Shown here piece by piece: positions 11,361 through 21,115 of a stretch of 41,457 nt of DNA. The notes under the pieces are model-generated. The model had not been told where the DNA came from and made no database searches. It saw nothing but the letters and a program-made list of their open reading frames with translations. The translations under genes and the position numbers were made by a program. Source of the stretch: Nemertoderma westbladi. Lineage: Eukaryota > Xenacoelomorpha > Nemertodermatida > Nemertodermatidae. The stretch is taken from positions 1 through 41,457 of the forward strand of contig JAUCBJ010002966.1 of NCBI GenBank assembly GCA_032718475.1. The letters are read 5' to 3'. The number at the start of each line of letters is the position of its first letter. Position 1 is the stretch's first letter.

Positions 11361-12308
11361 CCAGGTCACGTGATTCGAAAATCTTCATAAATTAAATATT
11401 TTGAAATTTTTTGATGAAAATCATCTCATTAGGTTCATTTTAATGTGAAAGTTATGAAAAAAAAATTTTTGGGACATGGCATCATAATTCGGGCTATAGA
11501 GGGATATACTAATTATAACTAGTCAATAATTATTATATTGTCCCAGCTCGCAAGCCTTGATGTTAGGTCTAGGTAGGTTTGTTATTAAAATTGATATTAA
11601 GCTTACCACCGTGAATGACCAGTTTATATAACGACGGGCAATTTAGAAACTCTAGTAAATCCAATTTAACTCAGAGAGTATAAAAACACTACAGCTATTG
11701 TTACTTTGTTCTATTTTTCAATTTGCACTTAATTTATCAAATCAATCCATTACATCAAATATGAAATCGGCGTAGGTTATGGTACAAAATTATTAGTTTC
11801 TCTCCACAATCCGAAAGTAGACGAGAGCGGTTCTCATCTAATAATATTACCATTTAATATAATATTACCAGCCTCGCAGCCTCTACAAATATTTGCTCGG
11901 AATAAATTGAAGATTTGTAAATTAGGAAATGATTCCTTATTTGCAGCCCACCATCGCAAAACACTCTTCTCGTCCCGTTTAGTTTGGATAATTGACATAT
12001 ACTTACTTATCTACTTCTGAATTCTTATTAAAGTCAAATTCCTTATCATGCATGACCTTGCTGATATGATAACGATCCAGCACGTTATCTATCGATGCAG
12101 GACCTAACGCCCAAAGGACCAAATGACGTGATACCCTCCCTCCCTCCAGTTCTGTTCATGCACAAAGGTAAATAGCTGATTCAAGGAAAAAATTGGTGAT
12201 ATATTAAAAAAATCCGACTTGGCCGGAATTCCGGCCGGATTTTTTTTACAAATCCGGCTCCGGCTCCGGCCTGGCCGGTTTGAAAATAGTCAATCCGGCA
12301 CATCCCTA
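11361..12308. other. Right non-coding part of the hAT-like element
   Basis: No gene seen. The last ~100 bp (12215-12308) are rich in CCGG words and mirror the left subterminal region at 5143-5215. Confidence 0.6.
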
Positions 12309-12420
12309 TTTGGAATCCTTGCATGGCCAGCTTTCCATTGGTACCAACAAACAGCTTTTTTAAACGCTTGTAGCTAAAGATTTAAAGCAAAAATAAAAAT
12401 TCTGGCTCACCCAAGCAGTG
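12309..12420 (-). repeat. Right half of the repeat split by the hAT-like insertion
   Basis: After the TTTGGAAT duplication, the bases CCTTGCATGGCCAGCTTT match the reverse complement of 18124-18141 exactly. Similarity resumes further on (TTTTTTAAACGC, TTGTAGCTAAAG) after a gap of about 65 bases relative to the 18-kb copy. Confidence 0.75.
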
Positions 12421-12430
12421 GTCGGGAGGT

Positions 12431-12500
12431 GAAACAGTGTTCCCAGCTTAGGCTGAGACGACTAAGGAGTGTTCTCAGCCTAGGCTGAGACGACTGGGGA
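12431..12500. repeat. Tandem pair with a CTCAGCCTAGGCTGAG palindrome
   Basis: Two copies of about 33 bp share the core (C/T)TAGGCTGAGACGACT. The second copy contains the perfect 16-bp palindrome CTCAGCCTAGGCTGAG. Function unknown. Confidence 0.7.
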
Positions 12501-12593
12501 TTCATTTCAAGAGGGAGTTATCTCAGCCTTGTGCACCGGCCGTGTCACTGAATTACGACACTATATTCTGGGACATGATGTAGTTACTTTAGC

Positions 12594-12774
12594 AATTTAG
12601 CGGGCATGATTGTAATTTAGCGGGAATGATTGTAATTTAGCGGGAATGATTGTAATTTAGCGGGAATGATTGTAATTTAGCGGGAATGATTGTAATTTAG
12701 CGGGAATGATTGTAATTTAGCGGTAATGATTGTAATTTAGCGGGAGTGATTGTAAAATCATTCCCGCTAAATTT
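12594..12774. repeat. 20-bp tandem array (8 copies) closed by one inverted copy
   Basis: The unit AATTTAGCGGGAATGATTGT starts at 12594 and repeats every 20 bp to 12753 with single-base variants. It is followed at 12754-12774 by a reverse-complement copy (ATCATTCCCGCTAAATTT), so any unit could pair with the terminal copy to form a hairpin. Confidence 0.95.
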
Positions 12775-12993
12775 ATTAATAAACACTATACCGTTCATGT
12801 AGGAATATCGAATCATAAAGAAATTGGTAAAATATTGTCTACTTTAGCTTTAGCAACAGAATTCTAGAATTTAAATTTTTTAGTTTCTACAAAACGCAAA
12901 TGTAATTTTATATAAATTTAACAGCTTACAGTAATTAGTGTGTCATCGTAAAAGGATCTGATCTAGATAGGCCTACCATTTACTTACATATTA

Positions 12994-13656
12994 ATGGCTG
13001 CGAGCGCAGACAGTGACAATTATGGAGCGGAGCAGGTTGAAGTGCCGGGTTCGGGTTTAGTTGACGATCGGGGGGAAACAAGCAAGAAAGAAATGGAGAA
13101 AAGGAGACGAACGACGAGAAAGGGAGGTAATAAGGGAAAGAAGAGCAGGTCAAGGAGTCGCCGAGGTAAAGGAAGTAAGTCAAAGAGTCGAAGAGGAAAG
13201 GGGAAGAAAGGAAAGGGGAAGTCGAAAAGGAGAGGGTCGAACGTTAGAGGAAGACCGAGTGGCGGAGTGAAGGTCAGATTAAATATTCATTTGGGAATTA
13301 TTTATTATCGTTTCTAATTAATTATGGGACCTCCATGTCATTATAATTATATTCTGATTGGTTTACTAGACTTATTTTTTAGTATAAGATTACATTAGTC
13401 ACAATTATTTAGAATTATATATAGCTACATAATTGGTAGGTGAGATCATATTGTAACTAAAATTATTTGGTTCTTTTTTTATTATTTTAATTAGGATAAA
13501 AATATTCGAGGAATAAGTACCGGTACCAGAATTCGAGAAAATAGTGAAGCAAAGACTAGCACCAATCCAGCCAAGTCTCAAAAACGAGCAGAGATGACAG
13601 GATGGGAGTTCATGAAAATGGTTTCACACAACAAGAAAACATTACCTAAACGTTAG
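12994..13656 (+). CDS. Two-exon gene for a small Lys/Arg-rich protein of unknown function
   Basis: Exon 1 (12994-13272, 93 residues) starts MAASADSDNYGAEQVEVPG and becomes a dense run of Lys, Arg, Ser and Gly (KKSRSRSRRGKGSKSKSRRG, then RRGSNVRGRPSGG). A donor GTCAGA follows GTGAAG at 13273. A pyrimidine-rich stretch and TTAATTAG end the 222-bp intron at 13494. Exon 2 (13495-13656) is open in the same phase, begins DKNIRGISTGTRIRENSEAK and ends HNKKTLPKR before TAG. Phase 0 is kept on both sides and the predicted length is 146 residues. A possible AATAAA lies at 13924-13929. The basic, low-complexity body suggests a nucleic-acid-binding, nuclear or nucleolar protein. I do not recognise the family, and low-complexity frames can arise by chance; the clean splice and the non-repetitive exon 2 argue for a real gene. 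Confidence 0.6.
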
Positions 13657-13734
13657 AGAAGAGAAAGGGAATGAGTTGGTGTTGTTACATTACCTAAACG
13701 TTAGAGAAGAGAAAGGGAATGAGTTGATGTTGTT
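13639..13734. repeat. 48-bp tandem duplication over the stop codon
   Basis: The 48-bp unit beginning ACATTACCTAAACGTTAG (13639-13686) is repeated at 13687-13734 with one visible difference (GGTG versus GATG). The first copy contains the end of the small basic gene and its TAG, so the second copy lies in its presumed 3' UTR. Confidence 0.93.
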
Positions 13735-14504
13735 AAGGACTTTGTGGTCATATCTGTGGACATTGTTCATCAAATAATCAAATTTAATCATTAATTTAAT
13801 CAAATACTTTAACATTTAACTTAATTGTTCAGCATTGTACTGAATCGAATAGTACAACTTAGGTAGACATTAATATTCCGAAACTTTATATGTCGTAATT
13901 AACAATCATAATATCGTTTAATTAATAAAATGATGAGCAATTTTTGAATAGAAACACTCAAATATATAAGATATATTTTCGGTAATATAAAAAAAAATTA
14001 GGAATAAACGTTGAACGCTGAAATATACTGAATTATTCGTGAATGAATTATGTCACGCATTAGGGGGAAGGGGGGTCTCGACTTGTGTGACAGTCACGGC
14101 GATGTTATATACTTTAATATAGCTTGACTTTGACTTGCACATTTGTAGACTTTAAAGGGGGTGGGGTACATCATTTTCGGACAACTTTTCGATATATCAC
14201 TCTCAGCGTTTCAAAATTTGTTGTTTTTGGTTAAATTTGCAATATAAGTACCTAAGATGCCATTCTACATAATAGGTCGGAAATTTTTTTTTCGCTATTT
14301 AATATTAGTTAATAATAAAAAAAACTTGGTTGCGCTTAAAACCCTAAGGCTTTTACAATTTTGAACCTAATCACATGAAAGTTTTTATATATGATAGATC
14401 AAAGATGGGGCAACATAACTATCAGGCGAAATTTTGTGAAAATAATTCGGCACCGCTAGGTGGAGCTGCAAATTTATGTTAATTTTCTAGGTTTGTTATA
14501 AATA
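13735..14504. other. Non-coding stretch, no gene seen
   Basis: AT-rich; includes the possible poly(A) signal at 13924-13929 and a G-rich patch at 14062-14078. Nothing else recognised. Confidence 0.55.
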
Positions 14505-14506
14505 GT

Positions 14507-15719
14507 ATGAAATTGTATTAACAAAAATTTCGAAAGGTTGTCTGATACTTTTATGCAGGGTGGCTATGTAGACATCCATCAAGGTGTACTAAATAACAGG
14601 TCATGCAGCGAGCTGATTGCTGAAATTAGAGGAGGCCTATCGTTTCCCTATTTATGGAACTATTTTAATAATATTTCCTTAGAAACTTCTTTTATGCTAC
14701 TTTGGTTAGGTGGATATGATGACTAGGATTCATATCATGTAATAAAATGTTTTTCTGGAATTTTTATCTTGTAGTTGCCAAGGTAACCGGGTGCAAAGTT
14801 CAAACTTTGCGCGTCTGTATTTCAAGGCGACAATGGATTCTTCCCTTGAGATTTGGTAGGTGATTAAAGGAAATAAATGTCTATCAAAATATTTTACATT
14901 GGAATTTGTTTACATTCCCGTTGCCATGGAAATAAGTAGAATGAAAAATTTTTTAAAATTGTCTACCAATTCTATAAAACACCATTTTTATTCAGGTTGT
15001 CAGTCTAAATAATAAGTTAAAATTGCCAACAGTTTATTTTATAATTCAACAATTGTGAATCATATTTCTAAAAGTCAATATTTGCAAATAAACTAAACTG
15101 TCCAATCAGAGAGCAAGATCTGTTATAGCATGATTTTGACATTCCAGAATATTAAATTTCGGTTAGCCAAAATTAGAAATAAAGGACAGCCACCAGGCAT
15201 GTTTGTTGAAAATTATATAAGTAGTAAATAGTAGCCAAATTTCAATCTGGCGGTCATAATGGGAAATTATCGTAATTCCCGTCACCATGGAAACGGGATT
15301 GAAAAATAAATTAAATGTATAATATTTTGATAGACTTTTATTCCCTTTACTCATATACCGAATCTCAAGAACAGAATCCCTTGTCGTCTTGAATTACAGG
15401 CGCTCGAAATTTGAACTTTGCACCCGGTTACCTTGGCAACTACAAAATAAAAATTCCAGAAACACTTTTTATTACATTTCTATGAATCCTAGTCATCATA
15501 TCCACCTAACCAAAGTTGCATAAGAGAGGTTTCTAAGAAAATATTATGAAAATTGTGTCATAAATAGGGAAACGAACGGCCTCCGCTAATTTCAGCAATC
15601 AGCTCGCCGAATGACCTGTTATTTAGTACACCTTGACACCCACAGAAATGTTCAGACTAATTACTCAAAAATTGTAAAAGTAGTAAGATTTTGAAGTTGA
15701 CAATTTCATAAAAAAAATA
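14507..15719. repeat. Large imperfect fold-back (arms ~430 bp) with X-box-like motifs
   Basis: The left arm (about 14507-14940) and right arm (about 15270-15719) are imperfect reverse complements. Shared blocks include ATCAAGGTGTACTAAATAACAGGTCAT, GGTGGATATGATGACTAGGAT, GTTGCCAAGGTAACCGGGTG and CTATCAAAATATT. Each arm has two X-box-like palindromes: 14774 and 14920 on the left, 15281 and 15427 on the right, each pair 146 bp apart. The ~330-bp centre is AT-rich and not self-complementary. It could be a fold-back transposon or two head-to-head copies of one repeat. Confidence 0.85.
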
Positions 15720-16590
15720 TTTGGAGATAATCAACCTTTCATTATAGGCCTACATACAGTATATAATCTCTAAAACCTATGTTTACTTTCAGGGTAGTAT
15801 TAGCAGTTCCTTTCAGATGCTGCGCTTTAAATACTATACAGAGTTAAGACTTACGATAATTACAACGGAATATTTACTAGAGCCAGTGTTATTTACATCC
15901 TTTAAGGATGTAGTATTATGTAGGCTACTCGCACTCACTCCACTGACAATAATATGGGAATACACTGATTTGCTGACGATTACCAATTTTGCTCATGTAT
16001 AAGGATAATTTCAGCTCACTTACGTTGGTATTATGAAATAGCATAAATATCACACAAACCACTTGAATTTGATCTGAACTAGAAAGCCAGCAAGCTGGCT
16101 GGAAGGAGCCCGGGGGAAGAATCCTAGCCAAGACTATATTACAAATGAACTATGTCAGTCAGCTGTAGGCCTACTGTAGTAAGTAGGCCTAAACTAAACA
16201 ATTGTCTAAACTGTAAGGCGTGAGGCTAGCTGACTTTGTGGATCGTCCCACATAATAAAAAATTAAACTTTGCTACCACTAACAAAAATATAATATGAAG
16301 CAAATCATTTCATTGTCAAGCACGTTTACAAGATATAAGATTACCGAATATTTATGAAAAAATGCCCATAATGCACAACCAGGACACCGAGTGAGTGATG
16401 ACCCTGAACCCACCATAGAACCACCCTATATTATAAATCAAGACTCCATTTCCATACGAATATTACAACACCGGCTGCTAAGGCGATCAACCAATGCTGC
16501 ATTATAGAACAAAACTAACAATAGAAAGGGGTAGCTATAGTTACTAAAACTAAAACACAAACAAAGCGCAAATATCCTACAGTAGCTGTT
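15720..16590. other. Non-coding stretch, no gene seen
   Basis: AT-rich with short AGGCCTA words near 15746, 16167 and 16186. No frame with protein character. Confidence 0.55.
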
Positions 16591-16606
16591 CCACATTAGT
16601 GTACCC

Positions 16607-16751
16607 TTGTAAAACGAGGATCCCAGCAAAATCCGCGGATCCTGTTGCGGATACCATAGAAGCAATGACGGATCCCAGTAGGATCCGGGATCCACTGTCT
16701 ATGGTATCCGCAACAGGATCCGCGGATTTTGCTGGTATCCTCGTTTTACAA
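16607..16751. mobile_element. Hairpin MITE-like element with 53-bp arms
   Basis: The arms 16607-16659 and 16699-16751 are reverse complements at 52 of 53 positions, around a 39-bp centre that is itself full of GGATCC words. Each arm contains the palindrome ATCCGCGGAT. The 12-mer CCACATTAGTGT stands at 16591-16602 and again at 16757-16768, a likely target duplication. Small insertions of only a hairpin flanked by a direct repeat fit a MITE. The family is not recognised. Confidence 0.85.
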
Positions 16752-16768
16752 ATGCCCCACATTAGTGT

Positions 16769-17450
16769 CAGTAGTTCTAGTAAGATAATAATAGTGATAA
16801 CAGTTTCATTCAATGTTTTGAATAAATACAAATTATATAATATATTATAGAGCAAATGTATAAACAAAAACTCAACTAATATTATGAAAATTGAAGGTCT
16901 AAACAATATGAAACAAAATAATACATTATCAAAGACAAATTAAATTTTAGCATCACAACAACTATCCAAGAAATTTAACAAAACCGCAAATCAGTCAAAG
17001 TGAAAAGGGGGGACAGTTCCCCCCTTCAACCCCCCTTTCAATCAGCACCCCGTCCCAAAAGCAAAGCCGCACCCAGACCCAGTCAAGCAGAATAACCTAT
17101 GGAGATAGATATTATGACAACACACCCGGTTCTTTTAAATTTGTGTGATTTGAGTTTTATGTTCGCACCACTATTGAGTTTTATAATATTTGTAAGAAAT
17201 GTTAAAACTTATCTTATGCCAATGTAGTAATGGTATTAAAATATAATTAAATTAACAATGAACAACAGTTCAAAGCAGCAAAATGCCGGCGGTGACGGCA
17301 ATAATGCCGCAGTGCATTTAATCAACAGTCATCAGTTGGTTGATATGCGTATAATTGAGTTCTTATAGCCGAGTGGTCGGTGAGTATAGTGAAATGAGTT
17401 GATTAGGTAACTTGTATAGTGCTCTATAATTTATGCCACTGTTGTTTTTG
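16769..17450. other. Non-coding stretch, no gene seen
   Basis: AT-rich. A short GGGGGG/CCCCCC inverted pair lies near 17008-17037. Nothing else supported. Confidence 0.55.
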
Positions 17451-17523
17451 GGCTAGCACATGGCCTACTTAAATAGGCCATGTGTTTTTAAGTGTGTCTA
17501 TTTAAGTAGGCCATGGCTAGCAC
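17451..17523. repeat. Short hairpin with TGGCCTACTTAAATAG arms
   Basis: The left arm GGCTAGCACATGGCCTACTT (from 17451) pairs with the right arm ending TAAGTAGGCCATGGCTAGC around a ~20-bp centre. A second short inversion (ACATGGCC/GGCCATGT) lies in the left half, so alternative folds are possible. Confidence 0.8.
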
Positions 17524-17687
17524 CATCAGACTGCAGGAACTTAGCTATGTACTGCACTAAAATATCAACAAAAAGGTGAGTCATAGAATTCTCCGAATTT
17601 ACCTCCAATCAGGGGCCAGTAATCCTTGCCAGCTGTCCGTAACCCATGTATCCAGTTTTCTGTGTAATGGAACTCTACGGGGAGGGT

Positions 17688-17689
<2 letters not shown>

Positions 17690-17723
<34 letters not shown>
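17690..17723. repeat. Run of 34 G
   Basis: A homopolymer of 34 G, preceded by GGGGAGGGTGA. It resembles the G run inside the piggyBac insertion at 9609. The glycine or proline runs in open frames here are homopolymer translation. Confidence 0.95.
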
Positions 17724-17726
<3 letters not shown>

Positions 17727-17984
17727 GAAAGTAAAAATTGCCCTGATTGGTCGTTTGAAATAACAGGGGGCTACCGGACAATGAAACCAGGGTTCTGTTC
17801 CTGGGCTGTTCAAGGCATTTGTGGCAATTCAGAGTCGTAGTATACCAAAACCAAACACAGCAGCAAGGCGTAAGTTTATATGTTCTCAACAACCTTGAAA
17901 TATTGCTGCGTTTAGAGTAGTTCGCGAATTGCACAAAAAGATATATTTTTGCCGCAAAAGTTTGTTGTTTTGGTATGAGGTATG

Positions 17985-18240
17985 TACAGTAACAACAACA
18001 TCGTTTATTGTTTGGTTAGAAAAGCTTTAGCTACAATCGCGTTTAAAAGAGGTGTATCCGGCGATATTTCTCCAGTTACACTCCAGTTATTCTTCAATTT
18101 CATTGTGATTTGTTGGTTGATAGAAAGCTGGCCATGCAAGGATTCCAAATATGTAACACATTCTGAATTTCTTTGCAAAATTGGCGAGATATGGGCATTC
18201 AAAAGCTGCATGGTTTTGTACCTGATAAACCTCATGATTC
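17985..18240 (-). repeat. Intact copy of the dispersed repeat that carries the hAT empty site
   Basis: The reverse complement of this stretch matches 5035-5127 joined directly to 12309-12420. The ATTCCAAA at 18142-18149 is the single, unduplicated target octamer. Short minus-strand frames run through it but do not resemble a known protein. Confidence 0.8.
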
Positions 18241-18295
18241 TTTACAAGCACCAAATTTTCAGCTCTGGAATGTGAAGAAAGAGTTGATAAATTTT

Positions 18296-18470
18296 CTAAA
18301 CTTTCCATCTACTACTTATCTACTAAGTTTGGTTCAATTCTGAGCCAGCGATGCCTTGAAATTCGCTTTCAAACATTTACCAGACGGACAGACAGACAGA
18401 CGGACATACACCATTTGCTCTATATGAACCGTATGCCAAGACTCGCTGACTACATGGCACGCACCACATA
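18296..18470. repeat. Repeat fragment with GGACAGACAGACAGACGGACA run
   Basis: Similar in order to 3975-4160: a TTCTAAACTT block, an imperfect GACA tetranucleotide stretch at about 18393-18416, then a CTCGCTGAC-type tail. The same GACA-type stretch also appears reversed at 21822-21852 in DNA inserted in the LINE, so this is a recurring repeat family, not identified. Confidence 0.5.
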
Positions 18471-18639
18471 GGGGGAGCGCCAACCAATATATTGATACTG
18501 TATATTACACAGTGAATATGAAGGGTGTTGACTGTTGAGTGTTAGATGAATAGCTGCCGCTAGGTGCCTTATTAGTAACCGAAGGTTACTTTCTGTAAGA
18601 ATTTGATGTAATTAGTTAATGACTGTAAGAATTGCTTAA

Positions 18640-19210
18640 GCATTGCTGACTGATCTACAGCCAAAACTATTCTAACGATTTTCACAGCGGCTGGCTGGCC
18701 GGATTCTAAGGTCCCTGGCATGATCGGCTACTCCGACCACAGCCTCTGGGCTCGAAAAATAGACATAAACTAAAAAACGCTATAGGCGCAATAATAAAAA
18801 CACCAGCTGGCACTTATGAAAAATGGATAGAGTTGGCCTAGAAATGCTATTCTATAGGAAGGGCCAACTAACAAGGGAGTACTTTCTGTGCCAAGCTTTC
18901 ACTCTTTCAACACAGACTATAAGCAAACATTAGCTGATTTAGCTGGCTATTACAGCCTCAGCTGAATAACTCATCCCAGTGCATCCTATGGGAATATCTA
19001 CAATGTTACTCTCTCCGCTATGTTAATTGGCGTGCAAGCTGAATGACTGTTAGTTACACAGTATGTTGCCTACTATTGATTGCACTGTACTCTCATCTAA
19101 TAATAATTGTTTTATTTAGAAATCTCTGGGCCAACATTAATACTGTGGAGGCTGTATGCTTATAAGGCTGAATGTTTACTCAGCTTCATAATGATTCTCC
19201 ATAAAGCTAA
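18640..19210. repeat. Dispersed repeat B, copy 1
   Basis: Matches 35785-36228 in the same orientation over long blocks: TATGAAAAATG, GGCCAACTAACAA, GTACTTTCTGTGCCAAG, AGCAAACATTA, ATTACAG.CTCAGCTGAATAACTC, then after a gap TATGCTTATAAGGCTGAATG. It also contains the GGTCCCTGGCATGATCGGCT block (18710-18729) that recurs next to the GACT tract at 20264. No coding potential seen. Confidence 0.8.
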
Positions 19211-19611
19211 CATTATAGTTTGAAATGTAAAAATCAATGCTTATTATCTGTATCAGGTTATACACTGTGGCATTCAAAATGTTTTATGTTTTATGAAATT
19301 TAGAGGCTAAGAGTACTCTCTGTCAGACATCCCTTCAGACCATAAGCAAACGTTCATCCTATTGTGTGTTTGTAATTTGTTACATGCCAAATATTAGCCC
19401 TGCCCTATACAGAGTGGGATTTCTCTCTGACCAAAGGCAAATAATCATTTTACACAGCTAATAGCTCCTTTCACAGAATACAACACAAACTCTTGCCCTG
19501 GATTCAATGAATGCGAAAGTCTATTACAATAGGTTCCTGAGAAATGCTGGTCACCTGAATTGTTTTTTAGTTATTAGCAAGTCGTAAGACTTGATTACTG
19601 TAAGAATTGTC

Positions 19612-20254
19612 GACTGACTGACTGACTGACTGACTGACTGACTGACTGACTGACTGACTGACTGACTGACTGACTGACTGACTGACTGACTGACTGACTG
19701 ACTGACTGACTGACTGACTGACTGACTGACTGACTGACTGACTGACTGACTGACTGACTGACTGACTGACTGACTGACTGACTGACTGACTGACTGACTG
19801 ACTGACTGACTGACTGACTGACTGACTGACTGACTGACTGACTGACTGACTGACTGACTGACTGACTGACTGACTGACTGACTGACTGACTGACTGACTG
19901 ACTGACTGACTGACTGACTGACTGACTGACTGACTGACTGACTGACTGACTGACTGACTGACTGACTGACTGACTGACTGACTGACTGACTGACTGACTG
20001 ACTGACTGACTGACTGACTGACTGACTGACTGACTGACTGACTGACTGACTGACTGACTGACTGACTGACTGACTGACTGACTGACTGACTGACTGACTG
20101 ACTGACTGACTGACTGACTGACTGACTGACTGACTGACTGACTGACTGACTGACTGACTGACTGACTGACTGACTGACTGACTGACTGACTGACTGACTG
20201 ACTGACTGACTGACTGACTGACTGACTGACTGACTGACTGACTGACTGACTGAC
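19612..20254. repeat. Perfect (GACT)n tetranucleotide tract, 643 bp
   Basis: About 160 uninterrupted GACT units without a visible substitution. The long Ser-Val-Ser-Gln frames on the minus strand are the translation of this tract and not a protein. The flanks repeat those of a nearby short version (18600-18720: CTGTAAGAATTG before, GGTCCCTGGCATGATCGGCT after), where only a few units remain. Confidence 0.98.
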
Positions 20255-20360
20255 CGTATTTTAAGGTCCCTGGCATGATCGGCTACTCCGTCCCCCGTCC
20301 ACAGCCTCTGGGCTCGATAAATAGACATTAACGAAAAAAAGCCATAGGCGCAATGGTAAA
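20255..20360. repeat. Second copy of the block that follows the GACT tract
   Basis: Matches 18700-18800: TAAGGTCCCTGGCATGATCG, CACAGCCTCTGGGCTCGA, TAGACAT.AAC, ATAGGCGCAAT. The 18-kb copy lacks the expanded tetranucleotide. Confidence 0.85.
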
Positions 20361-20419
20361 ATAACTCTAATAATAGCTGGTGTTCACGATGAAATATTGC
20401 TTAATATGTTAAGAGTTAT

Positions 20420-21115
20420 TCACTGGAATAGTAAACCGTGTTGGTTGCCAAGTTTTACTCGTAGGCTATATAAGGAAAGGCTATGTTTACTCACACATAG
20501 GATACTAGGATTGGCATGCTGCATTGCAGCTGCATTTTTAAGAATGCTGTGCCGGCTTGTTGACAAAATTGCGCCGTCATAACTCCCTATCACCCATGAG
20601 GCCATGACATTTGCTAGATCATCCGCATCTTCAAGGCCAGTGTCCTTTAAGATGCGTCTCAAGAAAGTCGTGGGCTGTCCACCATGCTTATTCTCTCCAT
20701 GAGGCTGCCAAAGTACAAGATTATGCACTGGCTGGTCCTCACGGCGAAAGCAATGTCCTGCAAAGCGGAGGCGACTTTGTTCCAGTGTCAAGCTTGGGGG
20801 AACCCATGAGACACCTCCAATGTTATATAGTGTGTGGTTGGAGATGTGTGCATTGTACTTGACACAATGAACCCGGCGTAGCATTCTTGTGAATGTGCCA
20901 TCCAGAGATTTGGTGCCCTCAGCAGTTAGAGCCCAGCATGGACTCCCATAGAGGAGTACTGGAATTACTGCTGCTCTAAAAAATCGGACCTTAAGTTTCC
21001 CATTAATTCTCGGTGACTTCCAAATCCTGGAAAGCCTATTCAAGGCTGCCCATGCCTTTTCCTTACGTATTCGAAGGTCCCTACCTGACTTCCGGATCCA
21101 TGATCCCAGGTAACA
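20420..21115 (-). pseudogene. RTE-like LINE, C-terminal part of the reverse transcriptase protein
   Basis: Reading leftward from about 21115, the frame shows YLGSWI, KAWAALNRLSRIWKSP, LKVRFFRAAVIPVLLYGSPC, LDGTFTRMLRRVHCVKYNA, LRFAGHCFRREDQPVHNLVL and LKDTGLEDADDLANVM. This is the region after the catalytic palm of non-LTR reverse transcriptases, including the thumb and the conserved tail found in RTE-like elements. The main open frame is 20420-21043, with the start of the block in the same frame upstream. Exact 3' end and tail are not clear. The family copies its RNA at a nicked target; this copy is inactive because its core is missing. Confidence 0.85.

Larger units (their letters stand above)
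5128..12308. mobile_element. hAT-like DNA transposon insertion, 7181 bp, with nested elements
   Basis: The left end reads TAGGGGTGTGCCGGAT and the reverse complement of the right end reads TAGGGATGTGCCGGAT (15 of 16 identical). Both are followed inward by CCGG-rich subterminal sequence (5143-5215 and 12220-12290). The element is flanked by an 8-bp direct repeat TTTGGAAT at 5120-5127 and 12309-12316. Eight-bp duplications with ends of this kind are typical of the hAT superfamily. The same repeat uninterrupted at 18124-18159 (minus strand) serves as an in-window empty site, with exact matches of 18 bp on both sides. No hAT transposase is seen, so the element is non-autonomous. Most of its length comes from nested elements: 5363-6769, 6960-7913 and about 8290-11360. 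Confidence 0.88.

Noticed and set aside
19551-20328. Two minus-strand frames of about 241-253 residues made of Ser-Val-Ser-Gln repeats
   Set aside because: They are translations of the perfect (GACT)n tract. A 4-bp repeat stays open in all frames of one strand if it lacks stops, and no non-repeat domain is attached.
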